Assembly (NCBI GenBank): GCA_037127315.1
Contig: JBBBDQ010000346.1
Location: forward strand, 6,068,501 to 6,132,500
Direction: 5' to 3'
Length of the DNA: 64,000 nucleotides
Source of the DNA: Ascarosepion bandense
Taxonomy: Eukaryota; Mollusca; Cephalopoda; Sepiida; Sepiidae
In this document: positions 55,026 to 64,000 of the stretch, piece by piece
Position numbering within the stretch: the first letter of the stretch is position 1
Layout: every line of letters begins with the position of its first letter
Program-made: the position numbers and the translations under genes
Notes under the pieces: model-generated
The model's database searches: none
The model's input: only the letters and a program-made list of their open reading frames with translations
What the model was told of the DNA's origin: nothing

Positions 55026-56486
55026 GGTAACACCTTTACGGAGTGATTGCTAATCTCTAACTGAACTAAAAACATTGGAATTACCATAGATCTAACAATT
55101 TATACCCCTGGTCTTATAATTTTGATCATGTGTATATCGCCTCATTTTATAAAAATGTAAATTTCTAAATAAAATGTTTGGAATATAGCTTTTTGTTGCC
55201 TTAACCCTTTAGATTGTAGTATTGGTAACCTTAAGTGGGAGGAGTTCAAAATCAATCCATAAAAATATATTTCTTTTGAAAGATCTTTAAGTGGTCTTAA
55301 AATTTTCATCAGGAGTGTATCTCTTGTGTGTACTTCGAGTATTACTTTTTTGGTCGATTCTTCCATTCTGATGATATTGACACCAACATAGAAAGGGAAG
55401 AGTAGTTTTCTCTTGTTTTGGTTTCTGTTTGATGGACCAGCTGCTAGTTCCATTTAAAGTTTTGTCTTCTCAGCGGCATACATTTTAACCGAAGGAGAAT
55501 TAGAAGTAAGCCAATTTTTGTAGATCAAGTGAAAACTAACCTGAAATAGATTATATCAGGTTGCTTGGGATCTTTGAGGATGCTGCTGGTAGGAGTGAAT
55601 GGGTAAGGAGTTGATAGAACGAAAAGTTGTCAAAGCTGAATTTGTCCCCAGTATCATCTGCCTACACATCCGGACGAGCAGTAGAAGCCCTGAATAAACA
55701 TCTATATATAATGTGGCAAACAGCGATCATGTTCTTGTTTTTCGACGCACATTCTCCTTCGGAGTGTTACCTTGTGAGAATGCACTTGTCAGTTTCCCAT
55801 CTTTCGGCAAATACCAACAAGAAATTAAATTGAAATGCAACGTAAGGTGAACATTGGGCGGTCGTTGGAATGATTGGCCAAAGCTAGCATTGTATGTTTA
55901 TAGATTAATGATTGAGAAAGGACAGTTTCAGGAATAGATTTGCAAATGTGAGACGTTTCTATTCATGCTGATTAGGGCAGATTGATCTTGGGAATGTTGC
56001 AATGCACTCCATTTAAAAGCTGAGGTTTGATAAATAAGAACACGATATATTTTTTCCAAACCGGTACTATTTTGGGGGAACGAGTTCAAGGAATAAGTTT
56101 AGGTTCAAAATCTTAGCCATGCAGTTTCATACCGGTGATCAGTAAAAACCTTATAGTAGGTCCTTATAAAATTTATAGTTTACTGAAGCTTTACAAATTG
56201 TAATTGAACAAGATGCATTACACAAGCACAATATTAATAAATCATTTTGCCATCAAATAAGATCTTTATTTACTTCAAAAGGAAATTTTACTGGACAATT
56301 TAACTATATTATTATGTAATATGTTATACAGTGAGGTAGTTTAAGTGTGATTTTCAATAAACACTTCCTTTATATTTTGCCTTGTAATTTATGCCTAGAC
56401 GTTTTATTGCAATATGTATACTTTTATCTATTTTTTAAATAAATTATTATCTAATAAATGATCTAACAAATCTTCATTAAGTAACT
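55026..56486. other. mostly unrecognised
   Basis: 55090-55140 may be the Tc1 end ('ggtcttataattttgatca'). The open frame 55142-55453 (minus, 103 residues, 'IRMEESTKKVILEVHTRDTL') has no family I recognise. The rest is AT-rich. Confidence 0.35.
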
Positions 56487-57880
56487 TTATTGTCTTGTGA
56501 GTATCAGATCCTCCAAGCCCTCAATTCCTCAATATGTAACCTAGAAGCCTTAAGTGTCTCTTCTTGATGTTAGGTTAAGTTTCTTTTTTTTTCCAAATTT
56601 CTCTAAAATGTCCTCATTGCTCACATCCAAACCATGGTTTATTCAGCACCCTTCTGTAAAATCATACTTCTGTTGCTTTAAGTCTCTTCTTCATCCTTGA
56701 CGAGATCGTTCTGCACTCACTGTCATACAGAAGAAAAGCTATCACTTAATTTTTTTTAAATATTTTCCTTGTTTTTAGCGAGGTTTTTTTTATTTCTTAT
56801 TATTCTGCTTCTGCTACTATGAAAGTCGGTTCCCTGTGCAGGGCCCGGAAGTTTTTCCCACCTGAATCTATTCTGCACATATACAAATCTACCATCCGCC
56901 CGTGTATTGAATATTGCTGCCATATCTGGTCGGGTGCCCCTGCTGCTCTCCTTGGGCTTCTTGACAAAATACAAAGGAGGATCTGTAACGTGGTTGATAC
57001 CAACTTGGCAGACCGGCTGCAGCCGCTCTCTCACCGACGTGATGTGGCTTCCCTGTGCCTCTTCTACAAGTACTTTCATGGCTTCTGCTCCGATGAGCTT
57101 AGATCACTGGTGCCGCCTAAGCACGAATTTACACGAGATACTAGATTAGCAACTAGGTCCCACCCTTTTACAGTTAAACAAATAAGATGTAACCGTAAAT
57201 TCTATTCCAACAGCTTCTTTTCTCGCGCTTCCAGCCTGTGGAACTCCCTTCCACAAGTCTGCTTTCCCGACAGTTACAATCTCCAGGTGTTTAAATGTAG
57301 GGTCAATAGACATCTCCTATCACACTAACTCCCAACTATTCTCAGAACACTCTCATCTACCCAACCCTCATTCTCGGTATCCTTACCCGCCTATCACCCA
57401 CCCTCTGACATTTCCTATATTTAATCATCCTTTCTCCACTCTACGTAGCCCCCTGCGCAGTAGTGGCAGTGACATGCCTTGCTCGGGGTGAAACGCTTAT
57501 AAAAAAAAAAAGTTTTTGAATGCATCTTTAGCTACCCCAATATGCCTTTGAATTCAAGTGTCACACTTTCTGTCCTGCGTCAAAACACTTTCCAGAGATT
57601 TACATTATTGTCCATGTCTGACTCTGGTATCCTTAATTTCTATTTCCCACTTTGGGCTCATTATTTTGTTAACAACCTTGCGTTCTGTAATTACAGAAGT
57701 TGTTGAATCATTTCCTCTCGCTTTGTTCCTGTAATAGATTTCGTACTTCTCTTTCTGTGTCTGCTATCGACACTGTGGTATATACATATGCTATTATGAT
57801 TGTAGCTACCAATAATGAATCCTGGTAAGATTTATTATTGGACTTCTAGTTCTTTCAGAATCACTTCCCTGTATAACTTG
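56487..57880 (-). pseudogene. LINE R copy interrupted by a J insertion
   Basis: R minus-strand sequence at 56487-56808 ('gagtatcagatcctccaagc', 'cttgatg', 'aaaatgtcctcattgctcac') and again at 57512-57880 ('gaatgcatctttagctac', 'gtcacactttctgtc', 'gctatcgacactgtggtata'). The two parts are consecutive in the R at 60.7-62.5 kb. The 3' tip is missing. Decayed by many indels. Confidence 0.78.
56809..57511 (+). pseudogene. LINE J, 5'-truncated copy inside R
   Basis: Open frame 56819-57328 is intact for 169 residues: '[20 protein letters not shown]', 'YKSTIRPCIEYCCHIWSGAP', 'AALLGLLDKIQRRICNVVDT', 'SNSFFSRASSLWNSLPQVCF'. Then the stop, 3' UTR and A-tail (57501-57511). The intact frame and clean tail suggest this is one of the youngest J insertions here. 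The protein is only the J C-terminal domain, so not an enzyme. Confidence 0.88.
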
Positions 57881-58064
57881 TTATATTAATTTAAGTACAA
57901 ATTTCTTTGGGAAATGTATGAATATCAATATTCTCTCTCAGCTACGGGTTAATTAGTAAATCTTCTTTCACTATACCGTTACTGTTGTGGGATCTCCCCT
58001 TTCTATGAAATAATGGACTTAACTGCAAATGTACATATAATTCTGCTTATACAGAGAATGACAA

Positions 58065-58745
58065 GTAGTTGTAGACTTGCCTCTACTACTATGACACTGT
58101 CAGCCCTCTGCCTTCGGGTAGAGGGCGCTCTCTGCTCGGAAGCAGAGAGCACTAACCCAGTCGTGGTTCTGCCAAAGGGTAGACTGGGGAAAAATAGACA
58201 GCCATTTTTTGGCCAGGCCATATAGCCTGGAAATCCCAGTCATAACTGACCATGTGTCACATGTTGCCCTTAGTGGGAGGGACAACTAAATAATGTAGTT
58301 GTAGAGTTGCCTCTGCTACTATGACACTGTCAGCTCTCTGCCTTCGGAGCAGAGAGCACTAACCCAGTCGTGGTTCCGCCGAAGGGTAGAAGCACGACTG
58401 GGGAAAAATACACAGCCATTTTTTGGCTGGGCCATATAGCCCGGAAATCCCAGTCATAATTGACCATGAGTCACATGTTGCCCTTACTGGGAGGGACAGC
58501 TAAATAATGTAGTTGTAGAGTTGCCTCTGCTACTATGACACTGTCAGCTCTCTGCTTTGGGTGGAGAGCGTTCTTTGCTTTCGAGCAGAGAGCACTAACC
58601 CAGTCGTGGTTCCGCCGAAGGGTAGAATCACGACTGGTGAACGATAGACAGGTATTTTTGGCCGGGCTATATGGCCCGGAAAACCAACTTATAACTGACC
58701 TTTTGTCACATGTTGCCCTTACTGGGAGGGCCAACTAAATATTGT
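58065..58745 (+). repeat. multi-hairpin element, three tandem copies
   Basis: Units start at 58065, 58295 and 58509, and a fourth start is at 58744 ('gtagttgtag'). Each contains consecutive hairpins: 'ctctgc'/'gcagag', 'ccagtcgtg'/'cacgactgg' (9 bp, clear in unit 2; the right arm is deleted in unit 1), and 'gggc'/'gccc'. Unit junctions read 'caactaaataatgtagttg', itself a hairpin. Ends TAGTTG/CAACTA are inverted. No ORF. A solitary relative with a target duplication is at 48915-49173. Confidence 0.82.
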
Positions 58746-58759
58746 AGTTGTAGAGTTGT

Positions 58760-59117
58760 AAGCAGTTGCTTAGTTGGTCATTAAGTTGAAGTTGTTTAGA
58801 TATAGACTCATTACCCCGACATACTATTTCACTGCAAGACTGTATATATTGATTTCCACTAATAGTATTCCTGATTTGACTAACCCGTTTTACAATTTGT
58901 ACATTCTTGTTCAATATAACTTATATTTTCTATCTCCATATCTGTTTTTGTTATTTATTGTCTTGTATGGTTTTCCACCCGGTATCCACAACAGTTATTA
59001 TTTACCACTACAACAAATTTTCACAATCGAAAACTATTTTCTGGTTTTAAATAACCTGAAATAGTTTTATAAGTCGTAGAAAATGAATTAATCAATTAAT
59101 CAATTTTTTTTTTTTTA
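58760..59117. other. AT-rich, nothing recognised
   Basis: A hydrophobic open frame at 58774-59064 without family features. Confidence 0.35.
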
Positions 59118-59685
59118 CTCAGTCAGTTAGGTGCCGGATGTGCGTTGTGGTGCGGTGGATGTCGGCTTGGAGGGGGAAATCGGTGAGCCGAGTTCCAATT
59201 TCAGTCGAGCACACTGCACTCACTTGCGCACTAGTACCCTTGGGAAAGGTATTAATCCGTCCGTTCCCTCCAGTTATGGGTTAAATAACGGGGTAGGACT
59301 TGGGACCCTGCCCTTAAACAAATTCCAATGAGACTTGCTCCGTCAGGGAGGAAGCCCGCTCAACCCGACTAGGGTGAATGCGGCATACATACATACATAC
59401 ATACATATGTGATACACACTTGGGCGATGATGTCTCGAAAGAAGCAAAAATTATTAGGCTGAAGATTTTTCCGCAGTAGGTTACCATCACTTTCTGTGGT
59501 TGTCAAAGAAAGCTATAGAACTTATCTTCTGTTTAATCCATAGCAAAAGAGAGAAGAGACGCATTATTATCTTTATTATCTTTGCAAAAGACATTTGCGC
59601 GTAAGTAAGTTTAACAAAATTCAGTTGGAATTCAAACACACAGCTTCCGTTCCGAGCCGATATCCACTTCACCAAAACGCACATT
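59118..59685 (-). mobile_element. SINE-A copy split by a SINE-B
   Basis: Minus-strand SINE-A: the tail piece 'agtcagttaggtgcc' (59121-59135) and the remainder from 59406 ('atatgtgatacacacttggg' to 'ccaaaacgcacattc'). A SINE-B lies between, at the point where other copies read 'gtgccatacgtgatac'. Confidence 0.85.
59136..59405 (+). mobile_element. SINE-B copy without 5S head
   Basis: Head 'gtggtgcggtggatgtcggc', B-box-like 'gagttccaatttc', body 'cccttgggaaaggtattaat', tail 'ggaagcccgctcaacccgac' and 'agggtgaatgcggc', ending in (CATA)n at about 59384-59405. The same tail is found at 6.5 kb after a 5S-headed copy. Confidence 0.88.
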
Positions 59686-59694
59686 CATTGTATT

Positions 59695-59905
59695 CAGTCA
59701 ATTAAGTGCTATACGGTCTACACGCTTGGGTGATCATGTCTCGAAAGAGATATGACTGACTGGGCAGAAGATTATCCCGCAGTATGCTTTCTGTGGTAGC
59801 CTGGTTGCCAGCCAAGGCTATAGAACCCAATCTGTCCTGTTATTTGACCCATAACTGGAGGGAAGAGACGGATTAATACCTTTCCCAAGGGTATTTGCGC
59901 GTATA
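59695..59905 (-). mobile_element. SINE-A copy, 5'-truncated
   Basis: Minus strand; tail and body to 'gggtatttgcgcgta', then unrelated sequence, so the tRNA-like head is missing. Confidence 0.88.
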
Positions 59906-59911
59906 TTCATT

Positions 59912-60701
59912 GTATTACGATTGCGAAAAAAAAAATTGTACTGAAGATAATTTTTTATACTTTCTGTGTGCTTACTATTTATTACTTTTTTTTTTCTTTT
60001 CGTAATTAAAGAACATGCATTATATTTTAACAACCATTTTCCGTAGGAGAATTCAATTATATGATTAATTTGAATTCCGCTTGCAGGGTAGTGGCGTGAC
60101 AATCTTCCGTGGAGACTAAATACGCGTTCAAATCTCTTGAGAATTTACTTCCGAATCTGCTGCTTACACATTGTTAATAGCATTTTTACAAAGCATTGCT
60201 TATATTTAATACAAAGCCAGAAATATGGAACAACTCGTGCGGATTGATATTATTAGTTTTCATGACTAGCTCGCTGTTACATCACTTGAGACAACCAGTG
60301 GTGGCATCCTAACGGTTCGCACTGATTCTTAAAATTAAATTAAGCTTAGCGAACATGTTGTTTGGTTATCGGAAAATAATCTTATATATGAATAGTCGAT
60401 ATATAATAGCTAAAATATATAATTCATACCATAGCGGTTAGTTTTGTGGAGGTTGAAAAAAAGTTTTCTGTGATGACAAAAATAATCGTTTTTAAGGTAA
60501 ACATGTGACACATCAAGTCATAAAGTTAATTGGTCTTTCACTGGATCATTGGGGATACAGCAGTTCATATTGAATATGTCAAAGAAACCATAACACAGCT
60601 GATGACGCTACAGACAAAAAATATCATATTTCTGAACAGAAATATGTTGAGAACAGCATTTAAATCTGGTAATATCTTCATATATAAATGTTTTCTATAC
60701 T
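59912..60701. other. nothing recognised
   Basis: AT-rich; nothing supported. Confidence 0.4.
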
Positions 60702-62519
60702 TCTTCTACTTTTATGTGCCATGTCCCTTCAGGACATAGGCGATCATGGCCCTCCACGTCTTACTATTCATGGTAACTCTTAGCATGCTTTCTCCTGATT
60801 CCCCACCCAAACCCCGCTCTGCCATCCACCTGCTCAGGCCCTTCAAATATGTTATCCGCTGCTTTCCTCTATCTCTCTTTCCCTCTATCTGGCCTGTGAG
60901 TATCAGATTCTCCAAGCCTTCCTTCCTTCCTCATTACATGTCGCAGTAACTTTAGCTGTCTCTCTGATGGTCAGTATTAATTTCCTTTTCGTTTCCATCC
61001 TTTCCAAAACCTCATCATTGCTCACATGCTCAATACCTGATATTCGCAATATGCTTCTGTCGAAACACATTTCAGTTACTTCAAGTTTTTCTTTCAACTT
61101 TGATTTTATTATACAGCATTCGCTGCCATATTGATGAACAATCTTCTTTGATGTACTCTCTTCTTTGTTTCTAGTAAAATTAATCTCTTAATACTCGTCT
61201 TAGCTTCTGGAATGCGTCTTTGGTTATTCCAAATCATCTTCGGATCTCTGTGTCGCACATTGTGTATTCCGGTAGAACACTTTTCAAAGACTTACGTTTT
61301 TCTACTTGCTTGATTTTAGTATCTCCAACCTGTAAATTGGCATTTTGGGCACCTCCATTTGATGATGACCATACATTCGTATTTCTTATAGTTTATATGT
61401 AGTCCTTTCTTTCGACTTTCTTCATCTACCTTTTTCAGGAGGTTTTGTAAGTTTCTTTCCGTGTCGGCTATCAGCACTGTATTATCTGCGTATCTTATGT
61501 TGTTCAGATAGTGGCCGCTAATGACAAATCCTGGCATTACTTCTAGGGTCCTTATAATAGTCTCGCTAAGGTGAATAAATCGGGTGAAAAGACACATCCT
61601 TGCCTTACGCCCCTTTCTACCTCTGTATATATGCTGAATTCGTATCCTATTTGTATGCAAGCGGTTTGCTGCCAGTAGAGGTTCTTGATTACTCTGATAT
61701 CATTGCCAAATATTTCGAGGTTGCTGAGAATTTTTATCGATTTCTTGTGGCTTACTTTGTCGAACGACTTGGCATAGTCTACAAAAACACAGGTAAATGC
61801 CCTTTTTCATTTGTATCGCCTTTCCTGATAGCATCTTAAGCATAAATATCGCATTCCTTGTTCCTTTGTCCCTGACAAAACCGTACTGTTCTTGTCCTAT
61901 TTTCGGTCTGATTCTGCTTCGCGCTCTATTCATCAGGATTCGGACAATGTATTGATATGCGGTTCATCAAACTGATTTTTTAATGGAGTTCGCATTCGAA
62001 TGCGACTGGCTTCTTAGGAAGAGCTATGAAAATTGATCGGCTAAAGTCATCTGTTATTACACCAATGTTGCAAATTTCATTTATTATTTCCCTACTTTTC
62101 TCTATGACAAAAACTTCTAAGGCTGTCAACGTCTCTATTACAATGCCATCTGGTCCGCTGCTTTGTTCCTATTCAGTTTTTCTATTGCAGATTTCACTTC
62201 GGATTTTAGTATTTCCGGTCCGTCAGCATCTTTGTTTACTATTGGTTGCTCTTTCTTGTCGTGGAAGAGATCTTTGATATATTCTTTCCATCGTTGGAGT
62301 ATTTCTTCTTTAATATGATTGTTCCATCCTTGGATTTTATATATCCTTTTAGAGAGCATGTTCTTTGTCTTGTCAGTTTCTTTATTTCTTTATGCATTTC
62401 TCCTTTATTAGACTTGCTCAGTCTTTCTACTTTAGCACATAATGGTTTATTTTTTTTAATACTCTTAAGTGATATATTCCCATTCTCAGATTGAAAGGAA
62501 AAATAAAAATAACAAATTT
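60702..62519 (-). pseudogene. LINE R, longest copy
   Basis: Minus strand, about 1.8 kb, from the 3' tip (60702) into the linker before the RT. In protein order: 'EIKKLTRQRTCSLKGYIKSK', 'WKEYIKDLFHDKKEQPIVN', 'SAIEKLNRNKAAD', 'IGQEQYGFVRDKGTRNAIFM', 'NIRYADNTVLIADTERNLQN' (motif C as YADN instead of YADD), 'KLKEKLEVTEMCFDRSI', 'LILTGQIEGKRDRGKQRITY'. Many frameshifts. RTE-like organisation with simple-repeat tail elsewhere. No endonuclease part present; 5'-truncated. Confidence 0.85.
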
Positions 62520-62743
62520 TAAGCATTACCTGTCTTTAATGAAACAGTTCCTGGAAATTTGCGATCTTATTATTGAATATAATTGTGACAATAAATTAAT
62601 AGCGATAGACTAGTGAGAAGCTAGCATTGTTTAGTCTGTGCGGAAAGGCTTGCAACGCGAAGAAGAATTAATTACCCACAAGTCTGGGTAATCGGGTAAT
62701 CGTTTTTTTTTTCCATCTTTTTCGAGGCTGAACAGTAATACTG

Positions 62744-62745
<2 letters not shown>

Positions 62746-62782
<37 letters not shown>
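62746..62782. repeat. (TA)n microsatellite
   Basis: About 18 TA units replacing the 5' tip of Helitron H5. Confidence 0.95.
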
Positions 62783-62788
<6 letters not shown>

Positions 62789-63289
62789 TATTTATAGATG
62801 AAACTTTGTCTGTGTGTGTGTCTGTGTTTGTGTATCCGTTACCTATAGACTCCGAAACGGCTGAACCGATTTTCTTCAAAATTTACACAGTTGTACTATA
62901 AGTACCTGCGAGTGCTCTTAGCTGGGTTTTGTGTCGAGGTACCCCCGATAAATTTCGAAAATCGATAATCGAAAAAATCGGGTTATAGAAGGTGTGGTCT
63001 GATTTTAATCAAATTTGATACACTCATAGACAAAGACATAAGAAACGATATTCAGAAGTCTCAACGTTGCAGTTCTTACAATAGTGCAGACAATTTGATA
63101 TCGATACCAGGAAATCAAAATTTGCCTTACATCCATTCATTTTTCTTTCAGTCTACGGTTTCGTTTTAACTGGAAACAACTACTGCTTTTTAGTCATTCG
63201 TGCCTACATCTAAAGAGTCTGAGCTCCAGGACCATGGATTAGTTTTAAAGCTTTCATTACACCCGAGCAACGCCGGGCTATACTGCTAG
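62783..63289 (+). mobile_element. non-autonomous Helitron H5
   Basis: 5' part 'taaacttatttatagatg' with TG-rich stretch; 3' part 'acccgagcaacgccgggc', 'actgctag' before T. Relative to H4 it lacks about 225 bp of the interior. Its 5' TC is replaced by the adjoining (TA)n. Confidence 0.8.
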
Positions 63290-64000
63290 TTTAAAATATT
63301 TTACATGCAGGCACTTCAAAATTTGTACTCTGTGTTAACATTAATAGGAACTGAAAAACATATTATGTAGGTAAGAAAATTATGTTCTAAGAATTTAAGT
63401 AAATTGTAATTAAAATGGCGTTAATTGGGCTGGGTACTATATACCCATGGTTAGTGTTCTCAGGTTAATAGTCGAGACATAGAAATCGTAAAAATGTATA
63501 GCAACATCGAACATTTGCCAATCTATTTTTCAAACAATCATCATTCTCCATTATTGTTATTGTGCAAGTTTCGGTTTAAAAAAAATTTTGCTTTTCTTCT
63601 TTAACTAAAGCAAATTTAATAATTGAAACACACAAAGACTGCAAGAATGAACACAAAAATCCCAGATTTCCAACTCTAACCACAATCAGTATAATGAAGT
63701 CGGTTCGCAGTGTTGTTTCCTAGCTTCGAATGACAGCATGTATTAAAGCCTATTGAAATTATCTAATCGTTTTCTCAGCCACGTAAAATTTATCTCTTTC
63801 AAATTCGCTTTATTATATCTATAGTGAAAGCTTGTCCTCCTAGGATCTCCTTCAGGTATCCAAACTAATGAAAGTCTTAGGGTAATGTCAGATCTGTGAG
63901 ATTAAAGCAGCTTTGTTTAGCCATGCGCTCTGTTTGTTTTCTGGTTTTTAAGATATTTGAGTAATCATGATTCTGCACAAAACTGTAGGCACTACCTGAA
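62862..64000 (-). repeat. inverted duplication, right arm (runs off window)
   Basis: Reverse complement of 53390-54717, including the Helitron and 711 bp of flanking sequence reaching the last base of the window, so the true arm is longer. Confidence 0.92.

Noticed and set aside
58065..58745. CRISPR-like array
   Set aside because: Units are over 200 bp, contiguous, and the window is clearly eukaryotic; no repeat-spacer pattern.
53390..64000. Inverted arms as the terminal repeats of a Maverick/Polinton-like giant transposon
   Set aside because: No polymerase, integrase or capsid-type coding sequence lies between the arms; the spacer is ordinary LINE and SINE debris.

Overview
This is eukaryotic, repeat-saturated DNA. 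No host protein-coding gene could be supported: there are no long open frames outside transposons and no recognisable exon chain. The sequence is AT-rich, full of (TA)n, (CA)n, (GAA)n and (TAA)n arrays, and packed with tRNA-derived SINEs, several LINE lineages, Tc1/mariner and Helitron DNA transposons, and a trace of a Penelope-like element. This mix suggests an invertebrate animal, probably a lophotrochozoan such as a cephalopod mollusc. That is an inference from repeat style only and I am not certain of it.

Family names used here are local. J is a Jockey/CR1-like LINE; its longest copy is at 23.2-26.2 kb and its 3' end is polyA-like. R is an RTE-like LINE with (GAA)n tails; its longest copy is at 60.7-62.5 kb. 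L is a LINE remnant with a restriction-like endonuclease signature and (TAA)n tails. SINE-A is a tRNA-like SINE of about 300 bp with about a dozen copies. SINE-B shares its tRNA-like body, has a different tail, and often carries a 5S-rRNA-derived head. HHR-SINE is a tRNA-like SINE of about 300 bp that ends in a hammerhead ribozyme. SINE-D is a third tRNA-like family. G, M and K are unclassified dispersed repeats. H1-H5 are non-autonomous Helitrons.

Layout: 0-10 kb holds SINE-A, HHR-SINEs, R fragments and a 5S-SINE. 10-20 kb holds Tc1/mariner remnants, more SINEs, R and J fragments and long microsatellites. 20-26 kb holds SINE-A, repeat M, a Penelope-like fragment, SINE-D and the longest J. 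26-32 kb is mostly unrecognised AT-rich DNA, with repeat M, a short J and a tandem duplication. 32-38 kb holds Helitrons H1 and H2 and the L remnants. 38.9-42.4 kb is one J copy split by R, a Helitron that itself contains an HHR-SINE, and two SINE-As. 42-53 kb holds 5S-SINEs, a mariner remnant, SINE-As, R with an 88-bp minisatellite, and a multi-hairpin element with a perfect 17-bp target duplication. 53.4-64 kb is bounded by two inverted arms of more than 700 bp, each carrying a Helitron at the same site; between them lie a Tc1 remnant, J nested in R, a triplicated multi-hairpin element and a SINE nested in a SINE.

The best candidate for an undescribed system is the HHR-SINE. Six ribozyme copies (one perfect, one nearly perfect, four decayed) have stem I pairing that covaries between copies, a near-palindromic stem III, Pol III promoter-like boxes, and insertions placed in or next to (TA)n arrays. 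One locus has the ribozyme-body-ribozyme layout expected of a retrozyme.
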